Assembly: GCA_003649845.1 (NCBI GenBank)
Contig: QMTB01000007.1
Location: 1-19,226, forward strand
DNA: 19,226 nt
Source of the DNA: Thermoplasmata archaeon
Lineage (GTDB): Archaea; Thermoplasmatota; E2; DHVEG-1
Direction of reading: 5' to 3'
Below are positions 6,834 to 13,862 of the stretch, piece by piece. The notes under the pieces were generated by a model. It did not search any database. It was not told where the DNA came from and saw only the letters and a list, made by a program, of their open reading frames with translations. The stretch's first letter is position 1. Every line of letters starts with the position of its first letter. Both the position numbers and the translations under genes were made by a program.

Positions 6834-7116
6834 GAAATACAAATGAAGTATTTAAATTTTTTCTAAGTCATCTGTTTAGTAATTTTAGATTCATAGCTCA
6901 TGTGTTTGTTCTATATAAGAATGCATAGTTTTTCAAATAATAGAATAACATTGCAGACAGTCAGGGTGGTATTACATTAAAGGTTTTTTATGGAAGTTAA
7001 AAATGTTGTCTGAATACAAGGTACTTTTAAAATTTAAGTATCCTAGCTTTTAGCAACGACTAATTTAACTATCCTTTGCTGTCTAACTATTGAATATATA
7101 GTACTAAAACGAACAA

Positions 7117-7124
7117 TTTTATAT
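7117..7124 (+). promoter_or_regulatory. TATA box of tRNA-Arg
   Basis: TTTTATAT about 30 bp before the first base of the tRNA, the expected archaeal spacing when the primary transcript has a short leader. Confidence 0.5.
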
Positions 7125-7151
7125 TTGATATGCCCATCTACATTTATATTT

Positions 7152-7225
7152 GGGTCTATGAGGTAGTCTGGATATCCTACCGGCCTTCGGAGCCGGTAAC
7201 TGGGGTTCGAATCCCCATAGACCCG
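7152..7225 (+). tRNA. tRNA-Arg (anticodon UCG)
   Basis: A full cloverleaf is visible. The acceptor stem GGGTCTA pairs with TAGACCC, and the discriminator is G. The anticodon stem CCGGC/GCCGG closes the loop CTTCGGA, so the anticodon is UCG (7187-7189), reading CGA and other CGN codons. The T arm is TGGGG-TTCGAAT-CCCCA. There is no intron and no encoded CCA, so CCA must be added by nucleotidyltransferase. It stands alone, not in a tRNA cluster. Confidence 0.98.
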
Positions 7226-7335
7226 TAATTTTAATGTATCACTATATATCATGTATTTTGAGATATAGACCCTGTATGGCATAACATTTATATTAAAGTA
7301 AAGACTACAATTTTTTATATACAACAATATTATAT

Positions 7336-7740
7336 TTATCCTGACAGAGTAGTAAGTAGTATTAAAGAATTGCTTTTTGGTTCCACAAGTTTTATGTCAA
7401 CTTGTTTATTATAGACATTACCAATTGGATAGATAATCTTTTCTCCAATATCCCATCTATTGTTTTCTTTTTCGGTGCTGTTTAGATAGTCATCTATTGT
7501 TGTCTCATTAGTTAGTCCGTTTACTACAACTATTAGCCTTGTATCAATTCCTACTGACTCCCCACCCATATGAATGATTGTAATATTGCCGTTTTCAATA
7601 GTAGCTATAACATCTAGAGGCGGTGGATTTGGGATAGGCTCAGCGGATAAAATAGAGTAATAAACAACAGAAAAGGTGCCTATGGATATAGCAAGAAGTA
7701 ATAATATACCTACAATCTCTGATACTGCATCCTCATCCAT
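7336..7740 (-). CDS. Archaeal type IV pilin-like secreted protein (DUF1628 type)
   Basis: A 134-residue protein with the class III signal typical of archaeal pilins: MDEDAVSEIVGILLLLAIS followed by hydrophobic residues to about 30. A conserved Pro-rich turn (PIPNPPPLDVIATIENGNIT) leads to a beta-rich domain with the IIHMGGE motif common after DUF1628 signals. It is likely cleaved by a prepilin peptidase and either forms a pilus or stays membrane-anchored. I use ATG at 7740 because AAAGGTAAT precedes it and the signal begins there. A frame start at 7824 would add 28 unrelated residues and lies upstream of the predicted transcription start. No assembly ATPase or other pilus gene is nearby. Confidence 0.82.
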   Translation of the reverse strand: MDEDAVSEIVGILLLLAISIGTFSVVYYSILSAEPIPNPPPLDVIATIENGNITIIHMGGESVGIDTRLIVVVNGLTNETTIDDYLNSTEKENNRWDIGEKIIYPIGNVYNKQVDIKLVEPKSNSLILLTTLSG

Positions 7741-7834
7741 TCTATTACCTTTCCATAGATTAAAACTGCAGGACGTTAATATATTTTGTCCCCTTATAAC
7801 ATCAAAAATTCTACTAGTGGACATATGATAAATC

Positions 7835-7843
7835 GTTTTATAG
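7835..7843 (-). promoter_or_regulatory. TATA box of the pilin-like gene
   Basis: CTATAAAAC on the minus strand predicts transcription from about 7813, giving a leader of about 70 nt before the ATG at 7740. This argues against a start at 7824. Confidence 0.35.
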
Positions 7844-7941
7844 ATGGGATCTCTCAGCTTAGATATCTACCTTTGGCAATTGAGCAGGAGAGAAATTTGC
7901 AAACTGTTAAACGAACGATAAACCTTTAAATATAATTGTGA

Positions 7942-8019
7942 GGAGAGATGTATTTGAGGGATCGGGAAGCTTAATTTTCCTCCCCGTATATTCTCTCTCC
8001 TGATTCCTCCCATCTCTCC
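7942..8019. ncRNA. Candidate structured RNA element A, 3' of sepF
   Basis: GGAGAGATG (7942-7950) pairs perfectly with CATCTCTCC (8011-8019). Inside it, GAGGGATC (7956-7963) pairs with GATTCCTC (8002-8009) through one G.U on the plus strand, leaving a 5-versus-1 internal loop. The inner part holds CTTAATTTT, CCCCGT and GATTCCTCCC, all shared with element B at 10092-10161. A TATA-like TTTAAATA lies just upstream on the plus strand (7924-7931). The element ends 4 bp after the sepF stop codon, so it may instead be the 3' end of the sepF transcript. Strand is undecided. Confidence 0.35.
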
Positions 8020-8023
8020 CCTT

Positions 8024-8392
8024 CTACACGTATCCTCCTCTAAGTTTCCTTCGATCTATTTTAACATTAGCTGGAGACACTATCATCATATTATTTCCAA
8101 TCCCTGCTATGTCACCATTGATCTCCTCTACCATTTTTTTTAGATCCTCTGTGATTCTCTTCAGTATAACTTCTTCATCAGCTATTGGAGAGAAGTCTAA
8201 TAGAAGGAGGTTTCCACCATATACATAATCAGAGAATTGACGTAGATCTTCATATCTATGTATCTCCCCTACTCTAACATACATCTTTGCAGGAGGTATA
8301 GTTTTATTGGTTTCAATGTATTTCTCTAAATCAATATATCCTTCTACATTTCCCTGTTTCTTCTCCCCGAAAATTTTATCTACCAGTCCCAT
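8024..8392 (-). CDS. sepF: SepF-like cell division protein
   Basis: A 122-residue protein of the SepF/DUF552 family. Archaeal SepF anchors FtsZ to the membrane during division. The N-terminus (GLVDKIFGEKK) can form the amphipathic membrane helix. After a short linker comes the alpha/beta SepF domain: KMYVRVGEIHRYEDLRQFSD, then GGNLLLLDFSPIADEE, an LKKMVEEINGDIAGI helix-strand, and NMMIVSPANVKI. ATG at 8392 is chosen for fit to the family start; GTG at 8401 adds three residues. GGAG lies about 10 nt before the ATG. It is transcribed on its own, with a promoter in the gap after the flavoprotein gene. No ftsZ is in the window. Confidence 0.88.
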   Translation of the reverse strand: MGLVDKIFGEKKQGNVEGYIDLEKYIETNKTIPPAKMYVRVGEIHRYEDLRQFSDYVYGGNLLLLDFSPIADEEVILKRITEDLKKMVEEINGDIAGIGNNMMIVSPANVKIDRRKLRGGYV

Positions 8393-8434
8393 ACCACTCA
8401 CGCTCCAGAACCTAAACTTAAAACGAAAGGATGC

Positions 8435-8443
8435 TTATAAATA
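8435..8443 (-). promoter_or_regulatory. TATA box of sepF
   Basis: ATTTATAAG on the minus strand predicts a start near 8413, leaving a leader of about 20 nt that includes GGAG. Confidence 0.5.
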
Positions 8444-8457
8444 TTTGTCTTCAAAAT

Positions 8458-9483
8458 TCATCCAACTGACCACAAATGAGCTCTGCTAGAGAGATATATG
8501 AATAGATTGAAGAATGAAAACGCAGCTGATTCATCTATTTTATGGAAAACATTGGAACATAGAATTATTGTTTTTCCTATCACATCCCATTTTATGAATT
8601 TCTCTCTTATAATCTTTGGATATAAATTTGGTTTTCCTTCAGCTATACATCTACCAGCATCATATCCACTGATCAAAGCTCTATATATACCTTGTCCAGT
8701 TAAAGGAAATGTACCTACACCTGTATCTCCAACAAATAATATATTATCTCTCATTAAAGGCGGCTGTAAGCCAATGGGTACAAAACCTCCTGTAGTATAA
8801 TTTATCTTACCTTCAATCTTATGTTTCTCTTTGAATTCCTCAAGTAGAGTTTTTAGAGAAACGTCTGGTTTATCTACAAAACCTACGCCAACATTAACCT
8901 CTCTAATCTCAGGATTCCTAGGAAATATCCAATAGTATCCAAGTCCATATCTAAATGAATATATAATTTCAACGGTATCCTCTTTGAAACAATTTGCATC
9001 TCTAAGAGATTGTTGATAGGCTACTGCTTTTAGTCCTTTATCGATTTTTAATTCTCTTTTTATTAAACCTGGGCTGCCAGATGCATCTATAATATAATCT
9101 CCATCAAGTTCTTCAACAGTTTTTATTTCATCATTAGTTTGTATAATCGCCTCTAGAGCTTCTGCTTCAGAGGCTAACTGTTTTATAAAAACAGGTCTAT
9201 TTAATATAAAAGCTGTTCCAGGTTTCCTACGTAAGATATATGTTTTTTCTCCAACAAAGGTTTTACCTACCAAGATATTACTGTATATGCTTTCTTTAGA
9301 TGGAATCCATCTATCCCACTCTGATTCTAACGAATGTGCTTCCCCACATCTCCTCCCATCGACATTATCTCCTATCTTAGAATGTCTCTCATGTACAATT
9401 ACTTCAATCTTTGGGTTATGTTTTTTTAGAGAAGCCGCTGCAGTTAACCCTGCTATACCACCACCTATGATATCAACTCTAAT
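8458..9483 (-). CDS. Geranylgeranyl-reductase-family FAD oxidoreductase, apparent ATT start
   Basis: A 341-residue flavoprotein of the geranylgeranyl reductase family, which in archaea saturates isoprenoid chains of membrane lipids. The N-terminal FAD motif is DIIGGGIAGLTAAASL (G7, G9, G12), followed by RRCGEAHS near residues 48-55, the IIDASGSPG segment, and the family signature GDTGVGTFPLTGQGIYRALIS. The first canonical start codon is a TTG at 9273, which would delete the FAD site. Upstream the frame is open without ATG, GTG or TTG to a TGA at 9492. Codon 9483-9481 is ATT, 5 nt after GGTGAT and directly before the Rossmann strand, where ATG is expected. The substrate is not certain; a general FAD-dependent oxidoreductase is possible. 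Confidence 0.88.
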   Translation of the reverse strand: MRVDIIGGGIAGLTAAASLKKHNPKIEVIVHERHSKIGDNVDGRRCGEAHSLESEWDRWIPSKESIYSNILVGKTFVGEKTYILRRKPGTAFILNRPVFIKQLASEAEALEAIIQTNDEIKTVEELDGDYIIDASGSPGLIKRELKIDKGLKAVAYQQSLRDANCFKEDTVEIIYSFRYGLGYYWIFPRNPEIREVNVGVGFVDKPDVSLKTLLEEFKEKHKIEGKINYTTGGFVPIGLQPPLMRDNILFVGDTGVGTFPLTGQGIYRALISGYDAGRCIAEGKPNLYPKIIREKFIKWDVIGKTIILCSNVFHKIDESAAFSFFNLFIYLSSRAHLWSVG

Positions 9484-9509
9484 ATTATATCACCCTTCCT
9501 CGATTTATA

Positions 9510-9875
9510 CTATATTCCAGGGATACTACCTTCATCTAGGATTTCAAAACCTCTGCAGAAACCAAATACATAGCCTATTAAACCAAATGGTCCAGGGCGA
9601 TATAAGAATACAAATAATCCTTTATCAAATTTCACTGTTTTAAATCCACTAACTACGCCGAATTCATCTATAAAAGGACTAGGTTTATAATAGAATAACT
9701 CTATAGCTTTACCTGTCACTGTAGTATTTGTCTCCACGGGTTTAAATAGAGTCCCCATAATAAAGGTGAATTCACCTGTTTTAGGTTTCTCAACTGGAGT
9801 AGATGATGCTATAAAAGAGCTGGGTATAATCAAACTCAGGGTTATGAAAATTGCAGTTAAACGTATATACATCAT
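9510..9875 (-). CDS. Small exported protein of unknown function
   Basis: I do not recognise this 121-residue protein. The N-terminus (MMYIRLTAIFITLSLIIPSSFIASS) is a clear Sec signal peptide or membrane anchor. The rest is predicted beta-rich, with repeated aromatic/Gly segments such as FVFLYRPGPFGLIGYVFGFCRGFEI and only one Cys. It is 26 bp before the flavoprotein gene and probably co-transcribed with it. Starts at 9875 (ATG), 9872 (ATG) and 9884 (TTG) are possible; GGATGAT precedes the ATGs. A role at the cell surface is inferred only from the signal peptide. Confidence 0.7.
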   Translation of the reverse strand: MMYIRLTAIFITLSLIIPSSFIASSTPVEKPKTGEFTFIMGTLFKPVETNTTVTGKAIELFYYKPSPFIDEFGVVSGFKTVKFDKGLFVFLYRPGPFGLIGYVFGFCRGFEILDEGSIPGI

Positions 9876-9900
9876 ATCATCCAATAATCTATACTTTTAA

Positions 9901-9910
9901 ATAAATTTAA
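9901..9910 (-). promoter_or_regulatory. TATA box of the exported-protein/flavoprotein unit
   Basis: TTAAATTTAT on the minus strand places transcription start near 9880, giving a nearly leaderless transcript for the ATG at 9875. Confidence 0.45.
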
Positions 9911-10091
9911 ATCTTTCGTAAAACTATTTGAATAATATCAGATAAAATACATCTTATTTTATAAACAAAATCTCATAAGTGCTACGATATTGTAAGATAA
10001 AAAATCATAGGTTTATAGTTATAATTTTAGTCAGATAGATTTTTCTACCGAAGCATTTATGTAATAGAATTTTATTTACGGCTAACCCATG

Positions 10092-10161
10092 GGAGGTCTA
10101 ACCTAACTCTTATTTTTAACCCCCGTTCTTTTAGAATCCTCCCAAAAAAGGTTAGATCTCC
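10092..10161. ncRNA. Candidate structured RNA element B, 3' of the PUA gene
   Basis: GGAGGTCTAACCT (10092-10104) pairs with AGGTTAGATCTCC (10149-10161) over 13 bp; the single non-Watson-Crick pair is G.U if read on the plus strand and a C/A mismatch on the minus strand. A run of T (10113-10117) can pair with A (10144-10148). The interior holds CTTATTTTT, CCCCGT exactly 12 nt after its start (as in element A), and GAATCCTCCC. It begins 9 bp after the PUA gene stop. The rest of the gap up to 9900 is AT-rich with no gene that I can support. Confidence 0.35.
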
Positions 10162-10170
10162 TCTTACCCC

Positions 10171-10662
10171 CTATTCTTCTGTAATTAACTTCCATAGAGA
10201 ATCACCTATATAATGGATATTCTTCACTGCTTTACCTTTATCTTGGTTTTTCATATCTTCTCCACTCATAAGTGCTATACCAATGGCGAGAGGTTTACCA
10301 TGTTTCTCATCACAAATCCATACATATTCTCCTTGTTTTATAGATGAATCTGAATCTACTATACCTGGAGCCATTATATCTGCACCATTTGTAACATATG
10401 GAATTGCACCCATATCTACAGTTACCTTCTTATGTTTTGGATTACGATTTAATAATCCTACTAATGTAAAGAAGATGGATTCATTTTCCTTGAAAAAATC
10501 AGGTGATCCATTGACAAAGATGATATTTTTTTTATCTACAAGGCCAATCTCAACGGTATCCTCCTTTTTTATAAACTCTTCTCCATTAAATAATTCAGAT
10601 AATTGCTTTTTGAGTATCACTACATCTTTTTTCTTTAATCGATGTTTATTTTTTACATGCAT
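10171..10662 (-). CDS. PUA-domain RNA-binding protein, Tma20/MCTS1-like
   Basis: A 163-residue archaeal protein of the COG2016 type, related to eukaryotic Tma20/MCT-1, which bind the small ribosomal subunit during re-initiation and recycling. Residues 1-75 form the N-terminal domain (LKKKDVVILKKQLSELF, VEIGLVDKKNIIFVNGSP). Residues 78-155 form the PUA domain (KKVTVDMGAIPYVTNGADIMAPGIVD, GEYVWICDEKHGKPLAIGIALMS). It is the last gene of the ATPase operon, 27 bp after the second MinD gene. That gap holds TTTTATAT (10677-10684), so it may also have its own promoter and a leaderless mRNA. Function is inferred from family only. Confidence 0.88.
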   Translation of the reverse strand: MHVKNKHRLKKKDVVILKKQLSELFNGEEFIKKEDTVEIGLVDKKNIIFVNGSPDFFKENESIFFTLVGLLNRNPKHKKVTVDMGAIPYVTNGADIMAPGIVDSDSSIKQGEYVWICDEKHGKPLAIGIALMSGEDMKNQDKGKAVKNIHYIGDSLWKLITEE

Positions 10663-10689
10663 AAACTATGAAAGATATATAAAATCTTT

Positions 10690-11562
10690 TTAAACCCCTC
10701 TATTTAAAAAACTGTGGGTTTTCATCCAGATTTCCTTTATTCTGTTAGGGAATTCTCCATTGGAATATTCGATAATAGTTTTTCCATCAACCATTGCCTT
10801 GGTTACAATTTCATCGTATGGTAACCTTCCAACAATAGGTATATCATTCTCTGAACAAAAATCAATTATATCATTAGTATTATCTATATTTATATCATAT
10901 TTGTTAATAAGTACTGTTGATGGTATATCAAAATGTTTAGCTACATCGAACACTCTTTTTAGATCATGGATAGCAGAAAGTGTAGGTTCAGTTACAATTA
11001 ATACTAGGTCAACACCTGTAATAGCGGATATAACTGGACAACCTATGCCTGGTGGTCCATCTATTATAATTAAATCCTTTTTCTCCTCCAAGGCGAGTTT
11101 CTTAGCATTCTCTCTAACCATTGTTACAAGTTTACCAGATGCTTCCTCCGCTGTTTTAAGTATGGCATGAGACATAGGTCCAAATCTAGTTTCAGAGATA
11201 TAGAGAAAACCTGATTCTCTATCTTTTAATTCTATAGCTTTAGTTGGACATACATAGACGCATACACCGCAGCCTTCACATCTCTCCTCTATAACATTTA
11301 TCTCCTCATCGATGGCGTTAAACCTACAATTCTCATAGCATTTCATACAATTTATACATTTATCCTCCTCGTCTATAGAAGCTATTTTAAGACCATGGAA
11401 ACTCATTGTTTTCTTAATACGAGGTTTTAAAATAAGATGTAAATCTGCAGCATCAACATCGCAATCAGCAAATACAGCATTATTCGCAAGTGAAGCAAAA
11501 GCAGCTGTGATAGATGTTTTACCGGTTCCACCTTTACCGCTGATAACTGTAAGTTGTTTCAT
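10690..11562 (-). CDS. MinD-superfamily ATPase with inserted ferredoxin domain (second copy)
   Basis: A 290-residue ATPase with a deviant Walker A, SGKGGTGKT (residues 8-16, two Lys). An inserted 2x[4Fe-4S] ferredoxin domain has C69/C72/C75/C79 and C95/C98/C101/C105. The DGPPGIGCPV switch segment and nucleotide-binding C-terminal half follow. Such proteins occur as tandem pairs and are thought to load or transfer metal clusters, or to couple ATP to redox change. It overlaps the first copy by 4 bp (ATGA), with GGAGGT ahead of its ATG. The paralogues differ in sequence, so a heterodimer is likely. The partner protein is not known. Confidence 0.93.
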   Translation of the reverse strand: MKQLTVISGKGGTGKTSITAAFASLANNAVFADCDVDAADLHLILKPRIKKTMSFHGLKIASIDEEDKCINCMKCYENCRFNAIDEEINVIEERCEGCGVCVYVCPTKAIELKDRESGFLYISETRFGPMSHAILKTAEEASGKLVTMVRENAKKLALEEKKDLIIIDGPPGIGCPVISAITGVDLVLIVTEPTLSAIHDLKRVFDVAKHFDIPSTVLINKYDINIDNTNDIIDFCSENDIPIVGRLPYDEIVTKAMVDGKTIIEYSNGEFPNRIKEIWMKTHSFLNRGV

Positions 11563-12395
11563 CCCTCAACCTCCTCCTCTATAGTATCATATATCTCTCG
11601 GAATTTTATCTTCCAATCCTCTAATTCTTCTACAAAAGGTATACCCTTAGAATATAAATGTGCTATATCTCTATCATGTGGAATCCTAGCTATAATAGGA
11701 ATTTTCTCGGTTTGACAATAGAAGTCTATCTTCCTATCACCTATACCGTCTTTGTTAACTATGACCCCAAATGGTATACCTATGTGTCTCAGTGTTTCAA
11801 CAGTTAATTTAAGATCATGCAATCCAAATGGAGTAGGTTCTGCTACCAGTATACAATAATCTGAACCACTAACTGTTTCTATAACTGGACAGGATGTACC
11901 AGGTGGGGCATCTATAATTACATTCTTGTTTTTATCAATCTTCTGCTTCAGAGATCTTATAACAGGTAAACTCTGAATTTCTCCTATATTTAATAAACCT
12001 TGATAGAAGTCAATATCTTTTGCAGTCCCATGTTCTATACGGCCAACAACTCTATATCTCCAATCAATGGCATCTCTAGGACATACTAGACTACAACCTC
12101 TACAAGAATGACATAGCTCAGGGAATACAAGTACATTAGATGGAACAACAGCTAATGCATTATATACACAGAAATCAGCACATTTACCACAGAAATCACA
12201 TCTTTCATAGTTAATCTTAGGTATTTCAACCTTTACATCCTCACTCTCCTCTATCTCTGCTTTTAGAAATATACTTGCATTCGGTTCTTCAACATCAAAA
12301 TCAAGATACTGAGCATCTTTGACACTAAGAGCAAGATTTACGGCAACCGTTGTCTTACCAGTTCCACCTTTGCCACTAGCAATAGAGATTATCAT
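11559..12395 (-). CDS. MinD-superfamily ATPase with inserted ferredoxin domain (first copy)
   Basis: A 278-residue paralogue of the next gene. Walker A is SGKGGTGKT (residues 7-15). The ferredoxin insertion has C66/C69/C72/C76 and C95/C98/C101/C105, and the switch region is DAPPGTSCPV. Its start overlaps the DUF89 stop by one base (TAATG), and GGGTGAAG precedes it. Tandem MinD-ferredoxin ATPases next to NifX-like and Mrp proteins are seen in Desulfovibrio ORP clusters and in many anaerobic archaea. A role in building or inserting a metal cluster is inferred from this context. It could also take part in cell-division positioning, as proposed for ORP proteins. Confidence 0.93.
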   Translation of the reverse strand: MIISIASGKGGTGKTTVAVNLALSVKDAQYLDFDVEEPNASIFLKAEIEESEDVKVEIPKINYERCDFCGKCADFCVYNALAVVPSNVLVFPELCHSCRGCSLVCPRDAIDWRYRVVGRIEHGTAKDIDFYQGLLNIGEIQSLPVIRSLKQKIDKNKNVIIDAPPGTSCPVIETVSGSDYCILVAEPTPFGLHDLKLTVETLRHIGIPFGVIVNKDGIGDRKIDFYCQTEKIPIIARIPHDRDIAHLYSKGIPFVEELEDWKIKFREIYDTIEEEVEG

Positions 12396-13261
12396 TATCC
12401 CTTCACCCTCAAAACTAGTTTACCTATCTCTTCTTTTATATCTTTAGCTACTAGGGGACATTTAGCTACTAATAAAAAGAAGATTTTTCTCTTGACATCA
12501 CTTAGAGATTCATAGTTGCCTTGACCTTTTGATATAACCATATCATATGTTCCAAGTTTCTCTAGAAAAACAGGTGATGCATATTCTAATAGTATACCAG
12601 GTGAAGATTTATCGTTGCCAGCATCACCTGCTATAATCTCTGCTATCTTATCTATACCTGCATTCCTTGCATCCTCTATTGTAACATCATTTATTATAGG
12701 ATTAGCCCTCACTACATAGGTTATCTTTTTATTTCTATCATATAGTTCCTCTAATAGTAGCTTATCGAAAAATACTTCACCACAATTATCAGCAACGTAT
12801 AAAACAGTCTTTGCTTTATCTAAAGCATTGAGAAAACTCCTATAGGCAGTATTGGAGATATTCTCGTGTTTCAACGATATTTTTATCATATCATCGATGT
12901 TAAATCTATTTGTAGTTCCAAAATCAATAACATTTCCAACAATAGCCAGTTTAACAGCCATCAATAATGGGTCTTCTGATTCTATCACCATCTTTTTAAG
13001 AATTGGATAGAGTTTCTCCGCAGTTTTATTAGCCTGGTCTTTAACCTTCTTATAAGGATCCTTTAAACCAGTTATCTTCCTTATTATATGGTGAACTTCT
13101 CTAGATGTTTTTGGTGGAGGACCATTAAATGATACCCTCTCTAGATACCTCATTACCTCATATATAACCTTCCTATGGATCTCTTCTTTTTCACTACTCA
13201 TCCTAGCTGCTTCTAATGCCTGTGAGATAAAACATGGAATACAATCAAGATAAGTCTTCAT
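12395..13261 (-). CDS. DUF89 / ARMT1-like protein
   Basis: A 288-residue protein of the DUF89 family (COG1578, short archaeal class). It has an N-terminal CIPC motif (C7, C10), a helical region with GNVIDFGTTNRF, then VADNCGEVFFDKLLLEEL carrying the metal-binding Asp-Asn pair, VVRANPIINDVTIEDA, and the SKGQGNYESL motif. Family members are metal-dependent phosphatases acting on damaged or side-product phosphometabolites, and a human homologue was reported as a carboxyl methyltransferase. Substrate here is unknown. It starts 34 bp after the NifX-like gene and overlaps the next ATPase by one base, so it belongs to this operon. Confidence 0.88.
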   Translation of the reverse strand: MKTYLDCIPCFISQALEAARMSSEKEEIHRKVIYEVMRYLERVSFNGPPPKTSREVHHIIRKITGLKDPYKKVKDQANKTAEKLYPILKKMVIESEDPLLMAVKLAIVGNVIDFGTTNRFNIDDMIKISLKHENISNTAYRSFLNALDKAKTVLYVADNCGEVFFDKLLLEELYDRNKKITYVVRANPIINDVTIEDARNAGIDKIAEIIAGDAGNDKSSPGILLEYASPVFLEKLGTYDMVISKGQGNYESLSDVKRKIFFLLVAKCPLVAKDIKEEIGKLVLRVKG

Positions 13262-13295
13262 AGTTTCATCCAGCTTCTAAAATATTATCTATAAT

Positions 13296-13661
13296 TCATC
13301 TTCTACCAAAATGACCTTCAACTGTTGGCATCTTAGTTTCCTCTAGTTCACCACTCTTATATCTTTCAACTGCTTTCCTCACGCTACCATTTACACCTGT
13401 TATAACTTTTATCCCAGCTGCTTTTAAGGTTTGAAAAGCATTTGGTCCAACATTTCCTGTGAGGAGTACCTCCACATTTTTCCTGGCAATGGTTTGTGCA
13501 GCATTTACACCTGCTCCACCATATGCTGCTGCACTTTCATTAGATATAACCTCAAAATTCATCGTATCTGTATCAACAATTATGAGATATCTACATCTAC
13601 CAAATCTTGGATCTACATCTGAATCTAAATCTCCACCTGTTGATGTTATGCATACCAACAT
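13296..13661 (-). CDS. NifX/NafY-like (dinitrogenase FeMo-cofactor) domain protein
   Basis: A 121-residue single-domain protein of the NifB/NifX/NafY/ORP family, which binds metal-sulfur cofactors or their precursors. Hallmarks are an N-terminal strand, DPRFGRCRYLIIVD, GGAGVNAAQTIARKNVEVLLTGNVGPNAFQ (Gly-rich loops), LKAAGIKVI and a C-terminal helix with RYKSGEL. There are no nitrogenase genes here, so a nitrogenase role is unlikely. The neighbours point to a heterometal-cluster protein like ORP. GAGGG precedes the ATG at 13661. The gene follows the zinc-ribbon gene by 13 bp. Confidence 0.93.
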   Translation of the reverse strand: MLVCITSTGGDLDSDVDPRFGRCRYLIIVDTDTMNFEVISNESAAAYGGAGVNAAQTIARKNVEVLLTGNVGPNAFQTLKAAGIKVITGVNGSVRKAVERYKSGELEETKMPTVEGHFGRR

Positions 13662-13674
13662 AGCTTTAACCCTC

Positions 13675-13860
13675 TTAAGCTCTTGTCATAGGTGCTCCAC
13701 ATTTAGGGCATTTCCTTGTGTAACATGGTGCACCAAGTTGATGTGGTTCTCTATGTCCACAATTTGGACATATACAGTCGCCGCCTGGACCTTGTCCAAA
13801 ACCACCGCCTCTACCTCCACCTCTACCACTTGGTGGTCCTCTTCCATTTCCCCATGGCAT
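13675..13860 (-). CDS. Gly-rich zinc-ribbon protein
   Basis: A 61-residue protein. Residues 1-27 are Gly/Arg-rich and begin MPWGNGRGP. Residues 28-61 are a Cys cluster: C29, C31, C34 (CICPNCGHREPH), C46, C51 and C54 (APCYTRKCPKCGAPM). This should bind zinc or iron. The same ribbon type is commonly found beside NifX-like and Mrp genes, with no function known to me. Its first nine residues resemble those of the DUF5320 protein upstream. It starts 2 bp after the mrp stop and ends 13 bp before the NifX-like gene. Confidence 0.85.
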   Translation of the reverse strand: MPWGNGRGPPSGRGGGRGGGFGQGPGGDCICPNCGHREPHQLGAPCYTRKCPKCGAPMTRA

Positions 13861-13862
13861 TT

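Larger units (their letters stand above)
6777..7151. other. Intergenic region between stress operon and tRNA-Arg
   Basis: No protein gene is supported in these 375 bp. The left part has the promoter and candidate operators of the stress operon. In the middle a plus-strand TATA-like CTATATAAG (6911-6919) lies about 35 bp before an inverted repeat, CAGACA (6954-6959) with TGTCTG about 50 bp later. This could mark a small untranslated RNA, but the stem is only 6 bp. The right part has the tRNA promoter. Confidence 0.5.

Noticed and set aside
7043..7327. A 94-codon minus-strand open frame
   Set aside because: It runs antisense through the whole tRNA-Arg, has no recognisable domain, and composition is not protein-like.
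7741..7824. 28-residue extension of the pilin-like protein
   Set aside because: The class III signal starts at MDEDAVSEIVG, and the TATA box places transcription downstream of 7824.
13296..13661. Nitrogenase cofactor maturation
   Set aside because: The NifX-like domain is present, but no nif structural or nifB/E/N genes are in the window; single-domain relatives are widespread in non-fixing anaerobes.
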